From NCBI GenBank assembly GCA_045837725.1, contig JBEWZL010000064.1, forward strand, positions 186,001-250,000: a DNA stretch of 64,000 nucleotides, read 5' to 3'. Position numbers and translations under genes: made by a program. The notes under the pieces were generated by a model, which ran no database searches, was not told the DNA's origin, and was given only the letters and a program-made list of their open reading frames with translations. This DNA is from Vermamoeba vermiformis (lineage: Eukaryota > Tubulinea > Echinamoebida). Positions 52,901 to 63,829 of the stretch are shown here, one piece after another. The stretch's first letter is position 1. Every line of letters begins with the position of its first letter.

Positions 52901-53176
52901 CGCACTGCTCACTCAATTCAGTACTGACCACTCCATCCTGCAGGCACTGTCAAACCCGTGCGTTACGTGGTGATCGAAGACGACAAGAAGATCCCTCGTC
53001 CTGACTTGCTACAAGTGACTAACACGCTCTGTTACTTGTACCCCAACTGGGCTGACGCCATCAAGTTGCCTTTCCCCACTCAACTCGCGCACAAGTTGGC
53101 GTACCTCATGGGCGAGATCAAGGTTGACGATCCTCGCCTCCACGAGAGCCTCTTCAAGACTTACTGCTACTTGTAA
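49908..53176 (+). CDS. Piwi-clade Argonaute with RGG-rich N-terminus
   Basis: The N-terminus is Asn/Gly-rich then RGG repeats (GDGGRGGGRGGGRGGRGGRGG), like methyl-arginine Tudor targets in animal Piwi proteins. The N/PAZ region follows (VLTLRPTDGRVLANYFKLNI; KVLCKITVADTLYDIQ; ARIHLVPELCLLTDLQPEAK). The PIWI domain has FIGIDVYHAKKT, IIVYRDGVAESQLDQV, YIVAQKRISTRFM, CQGTVVDEF and PTQLAHKLAYLMGE. The Asp, Asp and His of the catalytic set are kept, so it could slice RNA. GIDVYH and YRDGV favour the Piwi over the Ago clade. An unusual Ser/Asp/Glu-rich insert (around 52420-52500) interrupts the PIWI domain. It ends in the usual YCYL at TAA 53174-53176. At least ten introns. Confidence 0.93.
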
Positions 53177-53487
53177 GTTGATGGCGTGCAGGGCGCTGCA
53201 TAAGCGATGTACATAGCTGTTTTTCTTTTAGTTTTTGAATTCCGGATTCAGCACTCCGACAATTCATTTTTGATTTAAGCATCGAATTATTTATAGATTG
53301 TAGTTTTATATTCATTGTAGTAGATTGATAGAATAAAAGTTTCAGCAACTTATTCTCGGAGATTCGAACACGTGATGGAGCTGCCACGTGTTTTTGCTCA
53401 CCACGAATATTTTGTCGTGTGCAAAAGACTTGTCATTATTTTGAATATTAGACGATAGTAGAAGTCAAAGCATTGTATATTAACAAA

Positions 53488-55658
53488 ATGACTTCACTTA
53501 CAGTCACTCACAACTTCAAATCTGTAAATATTTCTGTAACGCCTAGCACCCCTCTAGCTCAAGTATTGTCTGATTTTTGCAGCAAAAATTCACTCAATCC
53601 CGATGATTGGACATTGACTAGCAAGAATAAAGAGCTGGATCTGTCTTTGACCTTTCGTCTTTCTGGATTAGTTTCAAACTCAAAATTAGAATTAAAACGA
53701 CGACAAGTCAGTGTTGCAGATTGTAAGTATTCATAATTTCTCGTTGAATTAATATTACAAATAAATAATTGAATTTCTGAAATTTTTTCCATCTGCTACT
53801 CAGTCTTTTTTTTGTTAAATTAATTATAATGCGCTCCAAAATACTCACAAAAATATCGTTTAAATAGCACAAGTCACGATCGCTCTACAGCTTCCAGAAG
53901 GAGGTCGAGTTCAAGGCGTTTTCAATCCGCAAACCTCTTTGTGGGCTATTATTAGTCATTACGAACAGAATTTAAAACAAAATTTTACTAAGAATGAAGG
54001 GCCAGTAGAAGGCTCTAAAGATAAGACACCTGTTTACAAACAACCCGTCATCAATTTTACAAACAAAGAAGTACGTACTCAGATCCATTCCACTTTATAC
54101 CTGTATTAACCTTGATTTCTAGATTGCTACTAATAGAGAGTTGCGAACAACGACATTGCAGTCCCTGGGTCTCACTAAAGGCAGTGGTCTGTTGCGATTC
54201 TTCTTCAGACCATCGACCAAATCATTGGCTCAAGTAAGCAGAGCGCCGTCAATCTTGACTCAATTTTATTAATTTTATTCTTTGTAGATTGAAGAGGAAG
54301 AGAAATTGATTGAAGAAGAGACTAAGGTCCGCGAAGAAGAACAAGAACAGGTCAAAAAACAAATCGCTGAAAAAGAACAGGCTGAGCGCGACAAGAAAGC
54401 ACAAGAAGAGCGCGAGAGACAACAACAGACCTTTGCGTAAGTGGCTCTTGTGCGCCAGTAGCAGTTATTTAATACTAACGGGTGCACAGTTATGAAGAGG
54501 AAGAGCGTCGCAAATTACAAGCACGTGAAGCAGAATTGAAAGCCGAAGCTGAACGACGTGCTCAAGCAGAGAAAAAGAGATTGGAACAACTCGATCAACA
54601 CGAGCGCGAGAAGGCTATACAAGAACGTGTCATGTTTGAGAAGTGGAAGGCTGAAAAGGAGCGCAAAGAACTTGACATGCGTGCCAAGCAGCTGAAAGAC
54701 CAAGAGGAGTGGGACGCGTGGGTGCAAGGCAAGACCACCAGCACGAACACGAACACCAACCTGAGCACGAGCAGCGACAAGATGGAGATTGACGAGCCAA
54801 TCAAACAAGTCAAGCCGTTAGAGGACAGACAAATCAAAGTCTTCGCACCAGCCAGCGCACCATTTGATCCTGCCACGAGTAAGTATCAAATATGACACGT
54901 GTCAAACAGTGACCAGTACTAATGACGTGTTATATTAGTTGAATTGCCCGAAGATTTCTACAACGTGACAAAAGAAGATTTGGACCGAGAAATGCGCGCA
55001 CGAAATGAACGACGTCGTCAAGAAGAACAAGACAAATCGCACTTGAAGACACGTGAAATGCGCGAAATGGAACGACTGCAACGACTGAGCAAGTGGAACA
55101 AGACAATGATTCGCATCAGATTCCCTGACCGTGTTGAACTTCAAGCCAATTTCTTGCCCAATGAGTACACGTAAGCTCAGTTGGTTGTGTTAATGTTGTT
55201 GATAACAGCGTTACTAATGCACCCTCAGAAACACTTTAGTTGACTTTGTACGAAGTAATCTGGCAGATCCATCGGTCAATTTCTATTTATGTAAGTGTCG
55301 CGCTGTAACTGATCCATGATTCCTAAATTAATCTATTCCAGATACAAGCCCGCCTATTCAAAGACTGCCTATGAACAAGACGTTCATGCAGCTCAGTTTC
55401 TTGCCCGCAGTGCTCGTGCACTTTGGTCTCGAGCAAGGCAGTCAAGTCTACGGCTCGTTCTTGAAGAAGGACTTGTTGGTTGAAATACAAGAGAAATTGC
55501 CTCCCCCTATCATGCACGTGTCAGCCGTTGAAGTGTCAAGCAGTGTCAACCCCGCGCCTGTCACGCAGACCAACACGAACACCAATCGCAACACAGAAGA
55601 CAAGCCCAAGAAGACAGCGGACAAATCAGTGGTGCCCAAATGGTTCAAAAAACAGTAA
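53488..55658 (+). CDS. ASPSCR1: TUG/ASPSCR1-like UBX protein, p97/VCP cofactor
   Basis: The N-terminus is a TUG-type ubiquitin-like fold (LTVTHNFKSVNISVTPSTPL; LNPDDWTLTSKNKELDLSL; LSGLVSNSKLELKRR) followed by a second ubiquitin-like piece (VTIALQLPEGGRVQGVFNP). A long Glu/Lys/Arg coiled coil covers the middle. A UBX domain follows (MIRIRFPDRVELQANFLPNE; FVRSNLADPSVNFYLYTSPP). The protein ends PKWFKKQ, close to the PKWLK end of TUG. UBX proteins dock on p97/VCP; TUG also holds GLUT4 vesicles in animals, a role not implied here. Intron 54879-54938 contains the perfect palindrome. Confidence 0.88.
54893..54904. repeat. Perfect palindrome TGACACGTGTCA, intron of TUG gene
   Basis: Inside intron 54879-54938, about 14 nt after the donor. 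The extended flanks match the 9531 and 33778 copies but in opposite transcript orientation. Confidence 0.9.
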
Positions 55659-55770
55659 TGTGTCATAGTACAGTAATAGAACTGCAATAAATTTTTCTTC
55701 CTGTAAAGTGAATGATTACAAGTTGAACTAATGATAAATTTCAGATCTCATCAAAAATATTCAATTTATT

Positions 55771-57467
55771 TTACCACCCTTCCTCTTCAATTTGTTTCTT
55801 AATCTTTTCAATGTCTTTCTTCTTCAAGTCAAAGTGTTTAATCAGTGCTTTGAGGTTGTCAGGCAGTGATTTGTTTTGATGATCTGGTGCGTGCTTTAAC
55901 AACACTTTCCAACGCACTTGGATCGCTTTGTAGGCCCATTTCTTGCTTAGTTGTGACAATGTGATTTCTGATTCGTCTTGTGGATACATGCTATGCACTC
56001 TATACGCATAGTTAGCTCGGTCAATCAGATCTAATTATAACAAGTCCTTACTTGACGAGTAGTTTCTTAGAATCTTCATCGGTCCACTCCATGATAGACT
56101 TTTGTTTTGAAGGATCAAGTTTACGCCTATGAGAGATGGTTATAATCGATATTCAAGCAGATCTATTGACTTACCATCGAGCTCGGCATGCGTCTTGATT
56201 TCTCGTGCCTACTCGCGAACAAACAATGCCCCATAATATAGGTGGTGAATCATCATCAGGCAATTTACCATAATTCGTTTCTTTGAGCGCAGCAAGCAAT
56301 TTCTAAATGAGCAGTCAGATCTGGTTCTCAATGGCCGTTACAAAAGGCGAGTACTCACCGCATCCTCCTCTTCAGTCCATTTACCCGTAGCCAATGCATC
56401 TACATCCTTAATCTCGCGCCACTTGTCTCTGCAGGCAGTGGGCAATCGACCCAATTCAGTGCCGATCCGCCGCCAAGAGGTGTTGTACTCTTTAACTAGC
56501 TGTTCCAGTCGTTCAATATCTTCCTCAGACCAGCTACCCTTGTAGTTATTCGGATTGAATCTACAAAAGCCTTATTAGAATCCTGCTCAATAAATGTAAG
56601 CGGATTTGCTGCTTACGTTCTTCGGCAATGTGACGCCACTGATCTCCATTCGCGGTCAGGCAATACACTAGCTATACAACATGTTAGCGTATGATATTGG
56701 CGGTCTAATTCACGCGTACCAATCTCGATCCAAGCGCCTTGTCGCTCTTTCATCTTGCCGTTGCATATTTTATCCAATCCTTCGTCTTTCTCCCATCCTA
56801 CGACATCATTAACACGTATGTACTATTATAGAGTGTTCAACCCACCTTGAGAGTTAATGTAGTCCAAGATCTTATTCTCGAGTAGCTCGTTCTCAGCTTT
56901 AGAGTATTTGCCTTGCTTAGTGGCAATGTTAGTATCGCTCATTTCATCAGCTGTATCTGCTTTAGCATTGGTACTGCTCTCTTCTTCTTCTTCAGCCTTC
57001 TTGGACTTGGATTTCTTCTTCTTTTTCTTCTCTTTCTTGCTGGATTCGGCTGCGACACCTTCATCGACTTCAATAGGCTCAGCTGGCTCGGGCTTCTTTT
57101 TCTTCTTCTTCTTCTTTTTCTTTTTCTCAGAATCATTCGTGTTGTTTTCGCTTGCAGCCGGTTCCTGATCGTGATCTGCTTCGTCTTTTTTCGATTTTTC
57201 TTTTCTACGTTTTTTCTTTTGTTTCTCTTCTTTACCACTGCCTTCTTCTTCAGTCTTATCACTCTTCTTTGATTTTTTAGATTTTTTCTTTTGCGTTGAC
57301 TCTACATCCTTGTCAACGACCTCCTCGTTTATTTTTTCCTCTTCATTAGTCTTATTTTCAGTCTCTTGGTTCTTCTTGCTCTTCTTTTTCTTGCGCTTGT
57401 GCTCTAATTCAACTTCCTCTTCGGCCTCTTCATCGCGCTTTCTCTTTTTTGAACTTTTCTCGCTCAT
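55771..57467 (-). CDS. Myb-repeat DNA-binding factor, TTF1/REB1/DMTF1-like, with poly-Lys N-terminus
   Basis: The first exon is extremely Lys/Glu-rich (KKRKRDEEAEEEVELEHKRK) with an uninterrupted run of 12 Lys near 57095-57130. It ends GKYSKAENELLENKILDYIN, the start of Myb/SANT-like repeats. Further exons give GWEKDEGLDKICNGKMKERQ, NYKGSWSEEDIERLEQLVKE, TGKWTEEEDAKLLAALKE and IMEWTDEDSKKLLVKVH with regularly spaced Trp. Several tandem Myb repeats after a basic disordered N-terminus is the plan of the RNA polymerase I termination factor family (TTF-I, Reb1), though DMTF1-like factors are similar. It may bind rDNA terminators. The stop is TAA at 55771-55773. Confidence 0.83.
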
Positions 57468-57547
57468 AGTGAATCCGATCTACTTCTCACGATTAAAAAT
57501 AAGAATACTAGTAGTCTATTATTGATACAATACTATCGCGTGAATAA

Positions 57548-59213
57548 ATGTTATCGTGAAATAACGGTTTTATGTTTCACAAGGGCGCGAAATAAAAAAT
57601 AGTTTGCTGATCGAAAAGTATTGTTCTTTTCTGGCCGAAAAAGGAGAAAACGAACCGCTAAATTATTTAAGTAGCACTTGTATATATCTCTACTCCAAAA
57701 TTAGCCGGACGTTGACTCGATTGTGGCGAGGCGTGATTGTGCCTTGCTTTCTTTTTTTCTTTCGGATTTGCTGTTGCTGCTGCTTGTGCTGTGGCAGGCC
57801 GAAGAGGCTAGCACATCATAGAAGACGATCAACACGTGGTCTAGGCGATATTTTGAATGTTCATGCTGTCAAAGAGACCGATCACGTAGAGATTGAAAAA
57901 GACGAGCTCGGAAATACGATTTTAAATGGAGAATATTTGATCAGCACGACTATAGAGCAAGGTTCATATGGAAAAATTAAATTAGCACGTCATATCACCT
58001 CTGGAGAGCTTTATGTAAGTCAATTTTTATTCAAATAATTCAATTAAAAATTTCAATATGATTAATTTGATTCGAAATACTAGGCAATCAAGATATACAA
58101 TAAGACCCTATTAAAGCGTAAAGTGATTGGTATTAAACGTGGCGTTGCATTTGACAACGTGCAACGTGAGCTTGCAATTATGCGTCAAATGAACCACAAG
58201 AACGTTGTTAAATTGCATGAAGTGATTGACGACCCTGAAGATGATAAGTTATATTTAAGTAAGTCAAATATCTTCGGAGTAATAACAAAAATCATTTTGG
58301 ATCTTGATTGTTTGCGTGTACAATTATTATTATTTAATGTCTAATAATGTAATTAGTTATGGAATATGTCAAAGGCGGTCCTGTCATGAAACTCGAGCCT
58401 GACACGAAGCCATTGCCCGAAGAGACAGCCAAAAAATATTTTTGCGACATTGTCAATGGTCTCGAATATTGTAAGCACGATATGAATATGAATTACATGT
58501 ACTTACCGTTTTGTATGGCCTAGTGCATAGTTTGCACGTTGCGCATCGAGATATCAAGCCCGACAATTTGCTCGTGTCAGAAGATGGTACAGTGAAGATC
58601 TGTGACTTCAGTGTGTCGCAGAGTTTTGAAGACAACGACGACAGATTGACGTACAGTGCTGGCAGTCCCGTCTTCTTGTCGCCTGAGCTCTGTGAACGTA
58701 AGTCTTGAATTACCAACTCACCACTAGGCCTTCAAAGTTATCGACATGCATCACTTACCCATCACAAATCCTCAATTATTAGTGCTAATTTTTCCGTTAT
58801 TAATTAGCTGGCACTACGCCACAAGGTCGAGCAGCAGATATTTGGGCCCTGGGCGTGTGTCTCTACTGCTTCATCTTCGGCACTTGTCCCTTCTTGGGCA
58901 ACAACATTGTGGACATTTATCAAAAGATTAGAAACGACGAGTACGTTGTAGTGTGACGTTATTAGTGGTCTAATATTAACTGACTCTATTGTAGGATAAA
59001 ATTTCCGAGAGATATTCCGCCTGCTTTAGCGGATCTGTTGCATAAACTGCTGACGAAGAATCCAAAACAGCGCATTACGATTAACGAGATTAAGGTATGG
59101 TAGCAACGTATGTATACATGTCTAGAGTGATATTAATTGACTAATAGGACCATCCTTGGGTACGCGGCATGTTCCCGAAGAAAAACGAAAGGACGTGGCG
59201 CAGAAGACGTTAA
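57548..59213 (+). CDS. CaMKK/LKB1-group protein kinase with Cys-rich membrane anchor
   Basis: No in-frame ATG exists in the first long exon. An 8-nt exon ATGTTATC (57548-57555), a 47-nt intron (57556-57602) and the exon from 57603 give MLSLLIEKYCSFL in frame, so I start there. Residues 50-80 hold a hydrophobic, Cys-packed stretch (VPCFLFFFRICCCCCLCCGR) followed by basic residues, a likely palmitoylated anchor. The kinase domain resembles CaMKK: ISTTIEQGSYGKIKLARHIT, AIKIYNKTLLKRKV, VMEYVKGGPVMKLEPD, HRDIKPDNLL and AGSPVFLSPELCE. The metal-binding DFG is DFS (KICDFSVSQSF). CaMKK and LKB1 activate AMPK, whose alpha subunit is encoded 13 kb away. Stop 59211-59213. Confidence 0.85.
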
Positions 59214-59341
59214 AATGAGGTTGTAAAGCATTGTAATGCGCTTATTTATTGATGTAAATACAAGATATAAGTCGAAATAACGAGTTAAATACTTTTCTTC
59301 GTCATGAAAGTTATTATTATTTTTTTTCATTGTCGATCGCA

Positions 59342-60914
59342 ATGCAACCTCCGAACATGTTCTCGATCTTCTCGCGTCCCCCGAAGAACCCTTCTGCATT
59401 AGGCAAGAATGCTCAGGAGGCTATACAAGGGTTTGCACAGCTAGGCATCTCCGTCAGAGTGCTGCCCAAGCCTACGAGACCCAACCCGAAGTGGTGGGAG
59501 CTGAACGAATTGAATGCACCAATAACAGTGATTGGTGGCAAAGTATATGCGCTGTATAATGGACAATATTACGAGGCTGTGGTACGTAATTATATAATAC
59601 CTTTTTAGATCTAGAAAAATTATAATTGCTGGTGTCATCATTAGTAAATTAAATTATAATGATAATTCTATTAGTGCCGTGCTATTCGCAGATACATCAA
59701 GACGAGCCATAATCCTTCGGAAGAGGCGGACCTTCCACAGCGCAGTTTGCACACGTATTTATATTTAGTTCAGTTCCTATACGAGCCTGATGAAGGGTAA
59801 ATACATCATTAGTTATATATTTAATTTTAAAATAATATTTAGAATTTTGCACTACGAGTGGCTGAACGAGTCAGAGTTATATCCCTATGAATTCAAGCCA
59901 AAACAGCTCACCAGATTTTTAAATGCCCCAAAAATGCTTGGCGAGCCTAAGAAGATGTCTTCAGTAAAAAAGGGCGGCAATAAACAAAAGGGTAAGTGCG
60001 ATCCAGCGGATCCGAACAAAAGAAAAAATCATTAAATATTGTCTTGCAGCTAAATGGACCAAGAAGAAGAAAGAGCCCACAGAAGAAGAGGTATTGCATC
60101 ATAGTACATTAATGTGCCTGTTATTAACTCGTTCTCAGGCCTTTGACAGCGACAACGACTCGCACCTCAAATTTCCGATACCAGCTGCAGTGCGCAAGAG
60201 ACTGCTCGAGGAGTGGACGATGATTAATACTGAGAAGACGGTACGATTATTAGCTTTATTTATTATACCACGCTCAACAAATGCGAATAAGAAATTTTTT
60301 GGTAGCAGCGAAGATCTGGTATTAATAGATTCATTGATAATATAGGTCGTACCTCTGCCCAAGAAGCCCAATGTGCATGAAATTCTTACTACCTTCTTTA
60401 CTGAAGCTACGAGCATCAATGAAGATCCGGAGAATCCTCTCGACATTACTGGTATGTTTTAACGCTGTTTAATACTGCCTTACTAATATGATACTATTGT
60501 AGTGAATGATTTTACACGCATGTTCAATATTTACATCGGCTTGGCCTTACTTTATCGTTATGAAAGACCGCAGTACGAACAGATCTTCAATCAACGTCCT
60601 AAAGTTCCTATGGCCGCAGTATATGGTGCCGAACACTTACTAAGACTATCAGGTACGTAATCGAGTTGAATATTGACTTTGTAGGCGAGTAGATCCGGAA
60701 CAATATTTTATCAAATTTATTTTTTAAAAAGATGGATCTAATATTGACTTCCTCAGTTAAATTGCCCTCATTGATAGTCAAATTCAACGAGAATCCAGCG
60801 CTCATTCCAGTGGTATTAGAGCTTACAATGTTTTTGAAGGACAATATGACCGCGTACTTCGTTGATGAATATAGCGAGACTGATGACAATTACTTCATCA
60901 AATTGTACTCTTAA
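59342..60914 (+). CDS. MRG15/EAF3-like chromodomain and MRG-domain protein
   Basis: The N-terminal part has a chromo-barrel-like fold (APITVIGGKVYALYNGQYYE; ILHYEWLNESELYPYEFKPK, compare WNKNWDEW in MRG15). A Lys-rich linker follows (AKWTKKKKEPTEEE). The MRG domain is clear: KFPIPAAVRKRLLEEWTMIN, VVPLPKKPNVHEILTTFFTE, FTRMFNIYIGLALLYRYERP and VYGAEHLLRLSVKLPSLIVK. Family members read H3K36 methylation and belong to NuA4/Tip60 acetylase and Rpd3S/Sin3 deacetylase complexes. About six introns. A 5' extension of about 40 residues before the chromo region is Pro-rich. The stop is TAA at 60912-60914. Confidence 0.9.
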
Positions 60915-61043
60915 ATCACGTCTCGTGGCTTTGTAATTTTGAAATTGTAAATACCGGTTTTTCCAAAGCAGATCCAAATCCGTTACGCGCTAGTAATTCC
61001 AGCCATCAAATGCACCAATCAACAATTATTTACGTATTTACAA

Positions 61044-62822
61044 TCATTTCTTGGTCATCGTGATCCAGTTTAGCTTTGGATCCAGCATAACCCAAATGTA
61101 ACCCTGTTGCATGTGCAGCATTTTGATGAAACAACGATACGACCACTCATGCTTGGCAGCATCAAGGAGGATCTTTTTCAGCGAATGAGCAAAGAGCGGA
61201 GCGAAGCGTTGCAACTTGGGCGCGTTGGTCGTGGTCTTGGGATAGCGCAAGTCACTGAACGCGGCCAGTGCGAAGGGCATCGAAACGATTGCTTTGGCAC
61301 GCGATTGGAAGGCTTGGCAGTTCAGTCTCTCACCTGCAACAACGAGCACATGAGACGCTATATCAATGCAGCTATGTTGAGCTCCTATATTCACCCACTA
61401 CGTACCGGACTTGAGCTTTCGCAACATGGTGTCAAGAGCGAGCACTTGATCAGCAGCAGAAGTCTGGCCCTGACCGAAGACTGGATTGAAGTTGCACATG
61501 GCATCACCGAGCGCGATCAGTCCGTCGAGCTGAACCTTCTCAAAGTGGCGCAATTCAGTGCCTTCTTTCTTGTACGAGGTCGTGTCAGTGATTGGCGTGC
61601 ACTTGGACAAGTACTCGTGCGCCACGGGGAACTGTTGCAAGAGCTCATTCACCTTGAATACAAAGTTAGTCATATCATTCACAGGGCTACAATAGCTGCA
61701 CTACCTCTTGCTGCGTGCGCGGCAGTTTGGCTTTGTTGTAACCGACCAGTGTTAGACACGACACGCCGTGAGTGTAGGGCAAGACAATGACACCAATCGT
61801 GTTGTTGGGCGCGTAGGGCTGGTAGTAGATGTTGGTGTGCGACAGGCCTTCAGGCTGTTTGTAGAGCTGTGAGACGTACTGGAGATCAGCTTTGACTATT
61901 GTTGACTCAATGTTCGCAATGTTTGACTTGGCTAACATGTCAGCGGTGGGAGACAAGATACCCATGCAGTCAACGACCAGATCTGATTCAATTTTGCCTC
62001 CGTTAGGCAAATCAACACCTTCTTTAGAGACGATAACACCGCTAATACGACCCATAGCACTTTGCGTGTAAGACTCGAACTTGGTCTCTACATCCAATAT
62101 TCGGTTAATTTAAATCGAAATATGATTCAACTCCTTACCATCCATGACCTCTATATTCTTAGTGTTTAACACGCGATCTCGCAGCAAATTTTCGAGCAAA
62201 AAGCGTTGGATTTGTTTGACGGTAATTGAGGTGCCTTTTTGCAATACCAGTAACTTGTTGCCTTCGCTATGCCAAAACAAATCACTGCCATAATCAATCG
62301 AAAACACATCCTTGTTTTTTTCGGGCGATAGTTGCTCCTCTGTAAGTAAAAATCAGATTTTAAACTTCAGATGCAAAGTTAATAAATAAATACTTACCAA
62401 TGCCAGGGAACAATCTAGTGATTATATCGCAGCCCCGAGTGAGGAGAATATGAACAAAGTTGCCATGAGTTGCAACGCTGGCCGAGGAGTTGCGCATCTG
62501 CTTTCTTTCCACAAGGATGACTTTTTGGGCGTGGTTTGACAAGCATTTGGCAGTTAAAAGACCTGATTATCTATTAGATACATACATGGTTTAGTATTTA
62601 ATAATTACCCGAGATGCTGCCGCCCAAAACGACTGCTGTATTTAAAGGTTTGGTTGGATTAACCGAACCAAGCTTGCTTTCGGATAAATTGTCGTGCTCA
62701 AAATGCTATACAAATAATTTAAGTATATTTCTTGACACTGGCTGGCCATTACTTACGCGGATCAGCTTTCTAAAAGCAACAACGACAACGAGCAATAATA
62801 ACAGAAGAAAGAAACCGATCAT
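61044..62822 (-). CDS. FAD-dependent monooxygenase, bacterial hydroxylase-like, membrane-anchored
   Basis: A signal anchor opens the protein (MIGFFLLLLLLVVVVAFRKL, start 62822). The FAD site reads AVVLGGSISGLLTAKCLSNH and VILVERKQ. The next box, GNFVHILLTRGCDIITRLFPG, parallels the GRHVHxLLxxGxxxLExLFPG box that I recall from actinobacterial and proteobacterial FAD monooxygenases. DLVVDCMGILS and GLIALGDAMCNFNPVFGQGQ (the second FAD box, with NPVxGQG) follow in the same order. The C-terminus is helical. The substrate is not evident. The gene has normal introns (62543-62600 region and others), so it is fully adapted even if it was acquired by transfer. Stop TGA at 61044-61046. Confidence 0.85.
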
Positions 62823-63205
62823 AATGCGTGGTGTTACTGCTATGTTTCAGAAAATATAAATGGTGGTTTGGGGTTTGGGTTTTTGGCGTGGGCTGGTCTA
62901 ATTTTAGACCGGACTTGAATTCGGGTTTATTAAGTCCAGGAAAGGTATTTGGAGCTACGGATGGCCATGTCTTGGTATGATCAGCACTAAAACAATTGAA
63001 ACGCGCCTTAAAAAATAAAATATATTTACTTAGTGAAGTTTTTTTTTCCTAAAACCTTTTATTAAATTTTTCTCGACGCGTGCACCCGGCACGCTACATC
63101 TCACTGTGAAGGCACACGCACCTAGTTCACGCAATGCAGGGTAGGAAGAAGCTCGAATGATTTTTTCGCAGTGACCTCCAGGCCCCGGACTCACTTATAC
63201 CATCA
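62823..63205. other. Intergenic region upstream of the FAD monooxygenase
   Basis: 383 bp with an A/T-rich left part and a GC-richer segment (63075-63190, CGACGCGTGCACCCGGCACG). No ORF. I looked for a tRNA A/B box pair and found none convincing. Confidence 0.4.
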
Positions 63206-63682
63206 CTAAGTTGTTGTTTTTGTAAGCCCTGCCAATATAGGGTTTCTAAGAAGAATTGATTCTTCGGCATCTGGAAGTGGCATCTGTGGGTGTGTAATTA
63301 GGATATTGAGGGTTTTGATCATCCCTAACATGTCGTTCATATTGTTATTATTCATTTTCATTAAAACTAACTTACGTTTCGCTTTTTCATGCTGGATCTG
63401 CTCTTCGGTACTCAAGATCAGATCCACAAAAGCTTCCATGTCAATTTTATATTGTGTTAAACCCGTACTGTGCATTATGTGATACAGAGCTTCAAACGCT
63501 GCCTCAGTAAGCTTTCTATTCGTAACGAAGTCTCGAGCGGATGCAGGATCATTATTTTCCTTGATAGCTTTAATTGCATGATATCCGCCGTCACGATGCA
63601 ATGTATATGCCTCTTTCTCCAACCACAGCTCCGAGCGTTTTTGTGGAGTAGAGGACCGAGATGATGAGATATGAATCTTCAT
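63206..63682 (-). CDS. Hypothetical intronless 158-aa protein
   Basis: A single uninterrupted frame from MKIHISSSRSSTPQKRSELW to TAG at 63206-63208. It is mostly helical with charged segments (YTLHRDGGYHAIKAIKENND; IHLIMH-like stretch; TEEQIQHEKAKRKLVLMK) and a short Asn/Met-rich patch. I recognise no domain. The lack of introns is unusual here and could mean a recent or rapidly evolving gene, or one exon of a larger one. I see no promoter signal that decides between these. Confidence 0.55.
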   Translation of the reverse strand: MKIHISSSRSSTPQKRSELWLEKEAYTLHRDGGYHAIKAIKENNDPASARDFVTNRKLTEAAFEALYHIMHSTGLTQYKIDMEAFVDLILSTEEQIQHEKAKRKLVLMKMNNNNMNDMLGMIKTLNILITHPQMPLPDAEESILLRNPILAGLTKTTT

Positions 63683-63829
63683 TGTTTTTCGTTAATCCAA
63701 ATCGTCTCCTTCCCTATGAATATATTTCCTGATCCAATAAAATAATTTTAATTTGTATTCGAAATCCGGCAATACCGATGTTATTTAACTGCCTTGGGCT
63801 TGGTTAATAAATTGATATTATCAGCTCGA

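Noticed and set aside
56908-57272. Phe/Leu/Ser-rich plus-strand ORFs resembling membrane proteins
   Set aside because: They are the complement of the Lys/Glu-rich first exon of the Myb gene; the hydrophobicity is an artefact.
63060-63190. Possible tRNA or small RNA in GC-rich intergenic DNA
   Set aside because: No A/B box pair, no cloverleaf and no T-run terminator at the right distance.
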